Origin: Plumapathes pennacea
Lineage: Eukaryota; Cnidaria; Anthozoa; Antipatharia; Myriopathidae
Length of the DNA stretch: 64,000 bases
Direction: 5' to 3'
Assembly (NCBI GenBank): GCA_964036295.1
Contig: OZ038466.1
Location: 23,240,597 to 23,304,596, forward strand
The notes under the pieces are model-generated. The model saw nothing but the letters and a program-made list of their open reading frames with translations, did no database searches and was not told the origin of the DNA. This document shows positions 11,401-22,671 of this stretch, one piece after another. The position numbers were made by a program, and so were the translations under genes. Position 1 is the first letter of the stretch, and every line of letters begins with the position of its first letter.

Positions 11401-14400
11401 GACATCACGGAAATACTTGGCATAAACGCACGAATTCAAAACACTTTAGAACGAGGAGAAAGATGAATCTCGTCGTTTTCGTGAGAAAAACAAGCTTTGC
11501 AGGCACGTCCCAAGGAAATGTATAGGTCAACTAAAGGAAACTCAGCAATACTAACCTGAGAGGCTCTTCTGACAAGTTCATCCGGGACACCAGCCAACGT
11601 GGCAACGTGACATGCGTAGCTGCTGTTTGCATGTCCATCGATCAATTGATAGAGAAATATGAGCTCCTCGGCATCATGCATCACTTCCATGGTCTAACAA
11701 GAAATTTGCAAGTTTGTAAAATGCAAAGCATCAGATAAGAAGTTCTCAGTTTGACGCACGCATGACAATTTTAGACTGCGGGACGAAGATAGAGCATGTT
11801 AAAAAATAGAATATTGTAAATTTGTAAATTGTTGATCCATTTATCATCGTCCGCAAAGCAAGCTATTCTCATGAACGTAGGGTTGATGTAGAAATGCTGA
11901 AAACCGACGTAGAAAATGTGTTAACTGCCGTTTCGAGCGTTGCTCCACCTGCTGGTGAAGGGCCACCTCTCGAAACGCCAACCGACAATACATTCCTTTT
12001 TAGTGGCCACATCAACATTACGTTGATATATCTTTTACGCTACGTTAGCGCAGACCAAACTGTTGTTTCAGTCCAAAAAAGTTGCATTTGACCAAACCTC
12101 AGAGCAGAAACTTGATGCTTTAATCCAAATGTTATAAAAGAGCAAGTAGATAACCGCAAAACAAAAACTCTGGAGAAAACGAAGCAATTGGTGAAGTCAA
12201 AATCGTTTACTATTTATTTCATGCTATGGAAAACAGCCTAACAACAGCTGTGACCATATTGATTATGACGGTCTTATTTCTGCTGCGGAAGTGTAAACGT
12301 TTCGTAAGCAATCCACCCCCTTCAATTGGACGTGCTTCGACTTCCTTTTCCAAGATTTTCAGCTTTAAGGCCCCTTAACCGAACCTAATCCCTGTCCGGA
12401 TCGACAAAAGTTTGAGAATTTTTGTTGCAGAATTGGTTGGTCTCCCACTAGTGGTTCGAAGTTAGCGTCGGGAAAACGAAAGCAAGGACTCAAAATTCGG
12501 CTTACGTAGGCAGCTGGCAGCTTTAGTGTATGTTTAATCTTTTATTCTTCTCCTATGTTTACCTACTTGCGACGCCCTACATCGATAGTGTAATGTTTTG
12601 CGTGTGTTCTTACAGACCTCTCCCACTAGTCTAGTGATATTTGGTCCCCAAACTCGGGAGGATCGCGGGCGCCAAAACACCCGGCGACGGCTGGGGACTG
12701 AGCCTACTTTATCACCTGCCTCGTCCCCATTCGCTCCTCGGTTATTGCGGAGAAGTTGGCACGAGTTGGGGACGTGAAAGGAAAGATGGAAAGGGGAGTC
12801 GTTTTCCCCTTCCCATCAGCCCTCGCCTTTTTCTCTTTCCCATCAACCCTCGCTCGCGCTTGCTTGTGCCCAACTTCCTCTCTGACCGAAAGAGAGCCTT
12901 AGTTTATTTTTATCCCCTTTTCCTCAAAAACAGAACGAAAGAAATGCACTGACCTGGTACTTCACCAATGGCGACTTTGGTAAAAGATGCTGTCGGATGA
13001 GGCTGTGGAAGTGAGTCGAGATTAGAGATTTGGGACATTTTGTGCCAAGAGCTAGCCAGTGCCTCAAGATGGCAGAAAGCAGGGACAGTCCATCCACCTG
13101 AAAGAAAATAAACAAGTTACCAGGAGAAAGTGATTCATGGGTTTACGCAGCTTCGTGTACAAGTGTACATGTAAGCAAATGTTTTTCTATTGTAGGGAAG
13201 ATTGTACAAGGCGTTCTGCAGCCAACATACCGTTGCCGTGCCTTTGCCAAATTCATCTATGATAACCAGGGATTTTTCAGTAGCATCTTGCACCGCACCC
13301 GCCACCTTTTATAAAATAAGAATTACAAACAGTACAAAAAGGAAAATTACCGGAGAATACATTTACATGTACAAATCTGAGTTAAGATTTTTGTTCTACT
13401 GATAGTTAGTATTAAACATTTTGATTCCTATAAAATATTGCCTGGTTGAGATCAATCATGAAGGTTGACAGCCCGACAGACACGGTTTCCATGGTGTGGA
13501 TGCGAGTAAATATCCTGTCAGTGATTCCAATGGTGGCAGAATCCGCGGGAACAAAGCTGCCAATGTGTGCAAGAAACACGATCAGGCCGACCTACAGAAA
13601 ATTATAAATCAGTAAGATAGATCAGTGTCCTAAGTAAACAGACACATAAACAAAAACTCAAAACTCTCGTACCTGCTTGAGGTAGACGCTCTTTCCACTT
13701 GCATTAGGCCCAGTAAGGATTTTAACCCGCCCATTGTCGTTGTCAATAAGGATGTCGTTAGGGACAAATTGGTTTACACAGAGCTCCTGTAAAGGATGCC
13801 TGGCGATGAAAACGTATACTGCATGAAAATAGCTTTAACATAATCGCTTTAATATATCTAATATATTATATATATATAATATATTGTATAACACGGAGTA
13901 ACGTAATACCTTGCTCCTTCAACAGCTATGATAGCCTCACTCGTCATCTGTGGACAAGTATAATTGTACTCTCTTGCGCACAGAGCCAGTGAAATCAAAC
14001 TGCGGCAGAAGCAGGAAATATATGTAGTCTGTCAGAGATTTGCTTTATTTGCTGAGGATTCAAAATGGTATAGATAGCTGGGGAGATCAACTTCAATTTT
14101 CTCTTTCGATGTCTCACCAAAGATATATCACACAGTATGGAGATTTTGAATTCTAAGCTTGTTTCGATGATCGCTATTAAAACATCAATTCTCGTCACAC
14201 CACTTTCTTTTTAAATTATTGGAGAAGTTTGCATTATAAAGTTAAAGAATGAAAGGGTATAAAGTCTGATAATACCAGTCAAGCTCAGCGCAGCATTCCA
14301 TGACGTCCATCAGCACTTTAGTGTGTTCCAGAATGATCGTTTGTAAGCGATGCATTATTGCCGTTTCATGATCTACAAGGGACGTATATGACAATTAAAC

Positions 14401-17400
14401 GTAAAATACTGTTAGTAAAGTGCGCATGAAAATTTTGAAGCTTGGGCTTACAGCATACAAACCAATCTAGTAGTCAGAAATATACATCACGGCACACACA
14501 CATACACACCTTTTGTCGAATTGTTCTAATACCTGTAATATCGCATTGCGTGTCACCTAGAAGTACGTCAAGTTCTGAAATCAAATAGGATTTGTAAATT
14601 AATGACTGGAAACGAGAATTGGCACGACTTAGGAGACCGTTTGGCCAGGGCTCTATACTTGCAAAGGGTGTGGTGTGTTCACACTTCCTACCTGATCCTC
14701 CAGTTTAATAAAGCAGGGCGTTAATTTATTGGAATCATTACGGTAAGCATGGCGCGGAGATCTTGGAAACTTTATTACCTGTGCAGTGAAAGGAAGACAT
14801 TTGACAGTAAAACGTACCTCTTGTGCTGGCGCTTTTGAAATGGACCTTGTTATTTGACAGAAACTGAAAAAGATGGCAGCATGTCTACGTAAAGTAGTCT
14901 GAAATGACATTTATTTGTTTTTCTTCTGGTTCTTTAATTTGTCCTTTCTTTCCCTATGAATTGCCTCGCTCTCTCTCTCTCTCTCCACTCGTCCCCCCTC
15001 CCCTCCTTTTCTTCTATCTTTCTCACCTTCCTTTCACGAAAATCATTTATTTCACTGATTTATTTGGTTTAGTCAGTCGTATTGTGTACTTACCAAAAAC
15101 TCAAGGCCCTCAATCTCAAAGTCTTTCTCGTCTTTCATTTCTGGTATTCTTGGTATGGCAAGTAGGTATCCGAGCTGGAAGGGCGAGGATGTATGGTAAG
15201 GCCACACATATATGTGTTACATCAAGGGAGCAACTCGTTACAGAATTAAACAAATTAATCGAACACTATTTATCCTTTTCATTTCAGTTATAAATCACCC
15301 TATACATGCAGTAAAACTTACTCACACCACGAATCAGTCAATATGAAATAGCAAATGTGTTCTGATAATACTCGTCGAAAAGATACTCGCCTGTGGAAGG
15401 TAGATTACATTGCATTCTGTGATAGAGGGACTCAATTTGTTCAATTCCTCGCGAGCGACCTTGGTCATGAAATCAGGAAGGCCATTGTAAGTCCTCTTCT
15501 CTACAATGAGACAGTTAAGGAGAGTACAGTGAGATTGATGCGCGGGCTTATGCAATCTTTTATGTAATACACAAGGACGATGGAATAATGACAGGATGTT
15601 GCATTTTGAACTGCAGGAAAGAAAAACAGCAGCATAAATACTTAAGTATAGCCTCACTTTCATCAAGGACTGGGTCGACTCCAGGCTTTACAACAAAACG
15701 GTTCTGTTCAGCTGAATCATCAAAGTCCACCTGTGGAAAATCATAACACGTATCTGATGAAAGAGATAAACATAATATACATTTTAGTCTGTAAAAAAAA
15801 TAAAGACGAAACTATACTGCGAAAAACAATGAATTTCCACTTAAGAGTAGCCTGCAACGTGCTAAAACCCACTGCCATCAGACGGAATGTTCACATAGTT
15901 TTTTTTTTTTTTTTTTTTTCTCATTATAAAAACCTACTATTTTATTGATGAGGCTGGCAATGCGATGTAGCTCTTCAGTGAAGTCCTGGGCAATCTACAA
16001 AAGATAAGTTGATGTGAATTGGTTTGTTTAGGTAATATTAATCGAAAGGATTGCTGAACTAGAAATTTATGTGGGGACTCGGTTTAAGGATAAGTCAATG
16101 GACTGAATAAATACCATTCAAACGGGATGCCTTCAGAAATATTCTGTTACCACAAACTACCTTTCTTGCAATGGCGACATCTTGGGGAATGGTTTTACAA
16201 AGGTCCGCAATGTAAATAGCGTTGTATGCAGTCTGCAAGTAAAAAAAAGGAAACGTTCTTGCTATTGATTGAGTATAATTTGCAACAACACAACAGAAAC
16301 AGTATACCAATGGTTTAAGTTACGATAAAGGTGAGTTAAACAGAACAAAACTGCAACTTGGTTTAATATTCCTGACATTACTTGACTTCGATACTCACAA
16401 GTTTATGGTGACCAGAAGTCAGCAGTGCATAATTATCTCATCTTTTTAAAATACAGGCAAAAATACAGCGCTTCCTACTGAAGATCCAGCGGATTGAGTG
16501 AAATCCCGTCTGACTCAGCTTGTAGATGTTATAAAAATAAGATAACTGAAAAACGCAGAAATGGTGTACAACCTTGTACAAGGCTTGCCAATCTCCAACA
16601 GAGGCTTGAGAGGTTGTCATTCTTGAAAGTATTCTCTAAAAAATGAAAGAAAGGTAACATCGTTTTCTAAAATTGCCTTCATAGGAAACATCAGCAGAAC
16701 ACCATACTTTCTAACTAATATCAGTATTTAGTAAGTTAAGAAAATTATCTCCTCCCACCCCCCACGTCGATTGGCTGCTGTGTTGAATAAATTCCCTCAA
16801 ATAAACATGGGGACTTCATCTTAAGGCTAGTACTCTTTTTTCATTCTATAAGAAGTGACTCTGATGACTATTAAAAAGTGGATTACCGAAACATTCTTGA
16901 CATTTTTTAAGCAATCCTGAAGAGAGGCAGCCACTTCCGAGTTTCTTGGAGCTACAAAAAAGGAAACTGCCTTTTGTCTCTCCTTCAGAACATTGATGTC
17001 TCGTGTTGGGCGTAGAAACCAAATCCTGCAAGTAAATAGAGATATAATTAGGAAAAAAGGAGGTGTGGACAGTGCTGCAACTAAAGGATAGGGCATGTTT
17101 AGAAGGGCGTGATGCATGTGGGTACAGGGGCAAATGAATGAGCGCGTGCTAACCGCGGACTTGTGAGGGGAGCCGGTGAGGTAGGGAGGGTAAATTTAAA
17201 TTTTAGGCTTTTTAGGAATTAGGATAGTTTTTAACATATATAATTAATACCGTATATTAATCTTGTATACTATAATAATCTATTGCTAGTTACGTGCTAT
17301 GATTATTCTACTTTTGTAATGTTTTATAAAATGTTGAGATACGCAAGATGGTATAATAAAGTTGTGCGGGCGATTACGATTGCCTGTGTGTACAGGTACA

Positions 17401-17451
17401 TGAAACCTGATGTGTATGCAAACTGTGCAATAAGTGTGAGTAAACAAGAGT

Positions 17452-17490
<39 letters not shown>

Positions 17491-20400
17491 ACATCTTTTA
17501 GAAAGCCAAATAGGCAAAATTAAAAAAAGGGGAAGAGCCGGTAATTAAAGAAAGCAATTCACGCACTTTACGAAACAAGGCCTACTGCAGTAACAGGAAA
17601 CAAACAAAAAGTAATAAAAAACTAACCTCATCAATCTACTTCCAAGGACAGACTTTGTGGAGTTTAATATCCCTGTTTATCGATCAACAACGGAAAATTA
17701 TTTGCAAACTGGTTTCTGTTTTTGCCTCAAGTATAAATTTATAGTACAATCTCACCATATAGCGACAGCCCTTCCTTCGCGCCGCTGTTGCCCGCTCCAG
17801 CTTTGTAAACAGATGGATGTGACTCCTTCTGGAATATCTGTAACGCGCTGTCAATTTAATATCCGCACGTTAAGATATACACATGGTTTACCATCAAGTA
17901 CTACAAGCATTGCGGCTGAAAACAGAATTATTTGATAGAAGAATATATTCGTATCGTGAGAATAAACAATGAGATAGCCACAGAAGTTTCAAACCTGTAG
18001 GTGTTTCTGTCCACTATTAGCAGATCCTTTCTGCAAAATAAATGTTTAATGCAGCATTTAGGGCTGGTTCACACTAGTAAGCGCAAACACAAGCGCAAAC
18101 GCGAGCGACCGGTTCACACGGTAAAATATTGTATAGCAAACACAAACGCAAACGCAAGAGAATGGAAAAGTTGTCATTCTCTTGCACTTGCGTTTGCGCT
18201 TGCTCTACCGTCTGAGCTAGTCTTTAGAGGCTGTGACAGTCATTCAAACAAAAATGTCTCAACAGGTTAGTTCACTGATCAGCTGCGTTTTTAGCGCATG
18301 TTCTCTGTGATGAAAATGGACTGAAAATTTTTAACACAAAAGATAGCCAAAGCCAACAGTGATGAAGTAAAGGCACTTACAGTGAAAACAACTTCAAGCC
18401 GAAAATTGGCACGCGCACATCCGGGTCCTCCAGTTCGACACCGAGTCTTTCCTTCTCCAAAAACTTTATCAATGCTCCAGCAGCACGAACCTAGTGAAAT
18501 ATATAAATTATATAGCTGATGGATTTGATTGCTGCATGCATATAGGCCGCGTAAAGCTTGCCGTGCAATACTTAAAAAGACTGTTAAATGTGGTCTTCAG
18601 GAGAATAAAACGAACAGGCGCACGCATACATGTACATACGGAGACAATCACGAACAGGAACGCACGCAAATACAGTAGAACCCCGCTATCTCGAAACTGA
18701 GTTCTACTTCGTGCAACGTTGCGCGCAAAAAAAAAAAAAAAAAATTGCGACACAAGCCCTGTTACACTGTGCAATTTTTCAGCAACTTGTCTCGACAAGT
18801 ACGAGACAAGTTGCTGAGAAAATTGCACGGTGTAACAGGGCCTTTAGAGCGGCAACACACTTCAGCACTTCTTGTACTGTATGTGTGTAGCGAAGACGTT
18901 CTTATACTTACCATGTTCACATTATCGAAAGGCACAAGAGAGTTCATAAATATCGCTCTTTCCTCGTCTGTGTAATGATGAGGCATTCCAGGCAGGCTAC
19001 TCAGAGCGATAATTCTCCTCCTGCATGTCTCCAAAGCTACAAAATGAAGTACAGAATAAACGGGTGGTGTCAAACATGCACACAATAGAACAGCTATAGC
19101 AAGGAAGAACATAAAAAAAGAAGAGAGAAAGTATGGAGGGAAGTGTCACACCAATGCACTAACGGCCTAACGTACTGAGTTGGTGGAGGGAAGACTTTGC
19201 CTTTGCCCATTGATTTTCTTAAAATAATCATTCCGTCCTATACTAGAGTTTAGCAGAGGGAACTGAAGCATGCAAGATCACCGGAATATGCCATAAAACG
19301 TGAAACGAAACAGTAATGTTCACTAACACTAAAATAGACGTTAAGCTAGATAGCAGATATTTCACCAAATTACCAACTAGCGACCTTTGAACTAGCACTA
19401 CAAAGTATAGAAGTACGGCAGTTGAAGCATAGATAATGTTTTGTATATTCAACCAAATAAATGCGTATTTCTACTTACAGAAGTCCACACTGGGAAGTAT
19501 TTCAACTTGAGTATTTTTTGACATGGGCTCTTCGTTGTTCTCTCCTTCTAACGGTTGTAAATAACAATGGAATGTACAAAATTAGAAAACGGTTTAGAAG
19601 GACGTATGTAGATACATGAATGTGGGCATCTGTAGAAAGCCAATCTAACAGGCGTAATAAGTCAGTGAATACTAAAGACGGGTATCGTACATGTATGTGT
19701 TGTGTACGAGAATGAAAGGGAGAGGTTGTCAGCACCAGTACGTGGAGAGATGAAGGGGAGACAGACAGACAGACAGAGACTAAGAGAGGATCAGGATAAG
19801 GGGTTTTTCACCATAAAAAAAGTTTCCGAAGCCGCCCAGCCCCACCCAGACGTAGACACTTGATTCCTTGATTCCCTACCTTCTCCCTCTAGCGCCTTGA
19901 GTAACCTCTCATCTTGTTTAGAGCTTGTTATTATGAAATCTGGTTGAACTTGCTCTTTGACTGGAGAAAAAAAAAAGACAAACAAACAAACGAAAGAGTA
20001 ACCACTCGCAGTCTCTCAATTGCTACCCAAGAGTTATTTCCATATCAACATATTAAACCTAACCGGCCTATAACACGGCTATTGAGGGAAATATTTTGCA
20101 AGCACAGTTATGCCAAGTCCCTTTACCTTTTCTGAGGAATTGAAAGTCATTTGTTTCTACCACATCCATAAGAAGGTGAAGCTGAGCTGAATCTGTGTCA
20201 TAGTAAGATGCACCTAGCCTGCCAGCACTCCACACAATGGACATCACCGTCTGGAATAAAAACAAACACGGATTCATGTTGTGGTGCCAAAGAAAACAGA
20301 TGGCCGGTTCAGAGCTGCAAACTCCTTGAATGAACATTTTTGAATTTGAAATTGAAACCAGGTCACATGGGAAATATGTATGGAGATTGGTGACATGACT

Positions 20401-22671
20401 ACACCAAGTAATGGCACACAAGGGTGCCTACAAATTACATAATAAATGCAAATGTAGTCATGTGCATACTTATACGGTGGCTTGTAAGGGACATTTATAA
20501 TTTTTTTTCCCTAATCTACGGTGGCTTGTAAGGGACATCTAAAAAAAAAAGGTTTTTCCCTAATCCCGAGTTACTAATCCCGAGTTGCTAATCCCGAGTT
20601 GCTAACCCCGAGTTAGTAATCCCGAGTTACTAATCCCGAGTTGCTAATCCCGAGTTACTAATCCCGAGTTACTAATCCCGAGTTCCTAATCCCGAGTTCC
20701 TAATTCCGAGTTGCTAATCCCGAGTTACTAATCCCAAGTTACTAATCCCGAGTTACTAATCCCGAGTTGCTAATCCCGAGTTACTAATCCCGAGTTACTA
20801 ATCCCGAGTTGCTAATCCCGAGTTACTAATCCCGAGTTGCTAATCCCAAGTTACTAATCCCAAGTTACTAATCCCGAGTTACTAATCCCGAGTTGCTAAT
20901 CTCGAGTTACTAATCCCGAGTTACTAATCCCGAGTTACTAATGGAAACGCTACATCGACGATATATTCTGTCTGTGGAACAATAACATGCAGGAAATCGA
21001 ACAGTTCATTGAGGGTGCTAATCACTTTCACCCCACTATCAAATTCATGGCTGAAATCTCAAACAAACAAACCACATTTCTGGACACCACCGTTTACAAA
21101 GGTGAACGCTTTCTCAATCAATCTATCTTTGATGTTCGCACCAATTTTAAGTCGACTGAAACCTTTCAATACACGCATTTTTCCTCTTGCCACCCACCAG
21201 GCGTTACAAAAGGATTCATAAAAGGGGAAACCCTAAGACTCCTAAGAACGAACTCTTCAAAAGCAACTTTTGAAAAGAATGTCGCAAATTTTAAAACACG
21301 CCTTGAATCAAGAGGTTACCCCAACCACCTAGTAGAGAGAACAATCTCTGATGTGGTTTTTACAGAAAGGCAGTCGGCACTTCAACCGTTTGTAACACAA
21401 TACCAGCCGTCAGAAATTTTAATGAAACACTGGCATCTAATACATAACCAACCTTTGTTGAAAACGATATTCACGGAACCTCCTATAATATATTTTAAGA
21501 GAGACAAATCTCTTAAAGACATGCTCGTCAGAGCAAAAATATAAGGGCGCCAAAAATATATTCACGACTGGAGTTGTGTAGGCCTGCCACCCCCTCTTTT
21601 CAGCACATGTATACGTACTCTGACAACTCGGGATTAGTAACTCGGGATTAGCAAGTCGGGATTAGTAACTCGGGATTAGGGAAAATAATTTTTTTTAGAT
21701 GTCCCTTACGAGCCACCGTATTATACTTAAAACTGTACATCAATAAATTTTGCGTGCAGTTTTTTTTTTTTTTTTTTTTTTTTTACCGATATCTGCTCAC
21801 AGACAGTATAATATTTTGACTGATGTCATGTATGGGCTGACAAAACGTAATTAATTTTTGATTGGCGAAGCTTCGGAAAAACATTCTGTCAAGTGAACAA
21901 GCTGCACACAGAGAGCGGAAACGGAAGTCAGAAAGAAAACAATCAACTGTCAAAATTTGACAGACCGAGGATAGTTTGTGCAAAGCCGCCAGTTTCATTC
22001 ATGAAATCAGTCATCACAGCGGCGCTTCAGCGACTTAGGATTTATCCTTCGTTTTCAGTCGCTGAACAGTAAGTAATCTAGCCAAAACCGGTAAGAGAGA
22101 GGGTGATATCATTGAAAGAAACCTAAGACTTTAGAACTAAGTTTATACAGACGACATTTGCGGTGAAAGAAAACTCAAGAACTCAAACCGCAACGCGTTG
22201 AAGGAAACCCAATAACCTGTCTGGTAATGCAATGTAAGGAGAGCGAAAGAAACTCACCTTTACTCCATCATCCTCGACTGAATCGTAATCCCTCGGCCTT
22301 CCATGGGTTCTGTGGCTTGAAACGTCTTCCTCCGAAATATCATTTAAAAGTAATTGGCCTGCAGTTTTGGTGGACCGAGAACTGCTGACATCTGTACTCG
22401 TTCTTCTTAAATTTGTAGTCTGCGGCCGGCTTTCTGTGGAAGGCGAAAGCTGTCGCTTTGGCACTGAACCAGATTGGGAGGACCTCTGCCTTTTACAAGA
22501 GTCTCTTCCTGTCGATGGAGTCCAAGCCGAACTCTTGGTGCCGGATTTTAAAGGACTGGAAGCTGCAGTCTGTGCGCCAATGGTTGGTGTATATGAGGTT
22601 GCCATTGTATCACTTGCAGTTGTCGGACAGATGGGGAATCCATTTCGGTGTGAGGTAGGTTCAGTATTCAT
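8431..22671 (-). CDS. MSH5: MSH5, meiotic MutS homologue (27 coding exons)
   Basis: MSH5 forms the MutSgamma clamp with MSH4, which stabilises crossover intermediates in meiosis. Exons, 5' to 3': 22671-22258, 20250-20127, 19960-19880, 19547-19479, 19036-18912, 18490-18381, 18030-17995, 17847-17756, 17672-17627, 17025-16887, 16635-16573, 16232-16161, 15994-15938, 15730-15658, 15500-15391, 15174-15094, 14863-14818, 14574-14533, 14372-14276, 13999-13910, 13799-13673, 13591-13442, 13305-13231, 13097-12954, 11693-11556, 9240-9167, 8554-8431. All phases join, giving 932 residues (human 834). An in-frame TAA lies just upstream of the ATG. Landmarks: [12 protein letters not shown] (domain I), SDWQ-like GDWQALYK, Walker A GPNASGKS (about 686-693), STFMIDLNQ, Walker [12 protein letters not shown] (about 761-771), [18 protein letters not shown] and the C-terminal helix-turn-helix region. 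MSH5 is preferred over MSH4 by these segments. The N-terminal ~138 residues are a Ser/Thr/Pro-rich extension with a possible bipartite NLS. Two introns use GC donors. Confidence 0.95.
8589..8669. repeat. Direct repeat copy 1 in MSH5 intron 26
   Basis: About 80 bases, beginning GCAAAGCATCAGATAAGAAG, are nearly identical to 11723-11807 in the same orientation. Small indels and substitutions separate the copies. Both lie in MSH5 introns on either side of exons 25-26. Confidence 0.85.
11723..11807. repeat. Direct repeat copy 2 in MSH5 intron 24
   Basis: Second copy of the ~80-base sequence at 8589-8669. It contains the shared core GACAATTTTAGACTGC and ends in an A-rich tail like the first copy. 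It could be a short mobile repeat or a local duplication. Confidence 0.85.
17457..17488. repeat. (CT)n microsatellite
   Basis: About 16 CT units in an intron of MSH5 between exons 9 and 10. Confidence 0.95.
18061..18230. repeat. MITE-like hairpin element in MSH5 intron 6
   Basis: Opens with GGTTCACACTAG and contains repeated AAGCGCAAAC / AAACGCAAACG units. These are complemented by CTTGCACTTGCGTTTGCGCTT on the other arm, with AGAGAATG...CATTCTCT pairing in the centre. It looks like a short non-autonomous element; family unknown. Confidence 0.6.
18755..18841. repeat. Near-perfect hairpin, ~39-bp arms
   Basis: The left arm 18755-18793 (GCCCTGTTACACTGTGCAAT...) pairs almost perfectly with the right arm 18802-18841 (...ATTGCACGGTGTAACAGGGC). 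It lies in the MSH5 intron between exons 5 and 6. About 80 bp before it is TACAGTAGAACCCCGCTATC, which resembles a pogo/Tc1-type element end. Confidence 0.85.
20561..20941 (+). repeat. 14-bp tandem repeat array (~27 copies)
   Basis: Unit TAATCCCGAGTTAC with A/G/C variation at the last positions (GTTAC, GTTGC, GTTCC). The array ends directly at the reverse-transcriptase fragment. Four inverted copies (ACTCGGGATTAG) lie at about 21622-21682 on the far side. Confidence 0.95.
20942..21544 (+). pseudogene. Penelope-like reverse transcriptase C-terminal fragment
   Basis: An open frame of about 200 codons begins [12 protein letters not shown]. This includes the YxDD active-site motif of reverse transcriptases, followed by [11 protein letters not shown] and a long thumb-like region ending [10 protein letters not shown]. 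The order ([27 protein letters not shown] segment) matches Penelope-like elements common in coral genomes. Palm motifs N-terminal to YIDD are absent because the frame is cut off by the tandem array, and no GIY-YIG endonuclease follows. It is a 5'-truncated, presumably dead copy. Confidence 0.8.

Larger units (their letters stand above)
20473..21720. mobile_element. Composite foldback-like element in MSH5 intron 1
   Basis: The left end TACGGTGGCTTGTAAGGGAC (20473, and again at 20517) is matched in reverse complement at the right end (21697-21720), giving terminal inverted repeats. Both ends continue inward into A/T-rich spacers and then copies of a 14-bp unit: about 27 on the left and 4 inverted on the right. 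The outermost bases are flanked on both sides by TTA, a possible 3-bp target duplication. Between the arrays lies a reverse-transcriptase fragment. It is either a foldback or MITE-type DNA element that captured, or was invaded by, a retroelement, or a retroelement with unusual repeat ends. Confidence 0.7.

Noticed and set aside
12641..12952. 103-codon plus-strand frame inside MSH5 intron 24
   Set aside because: Lies opposite MSH5, low-complexity Pro/Arg-rich translation, no gene features.
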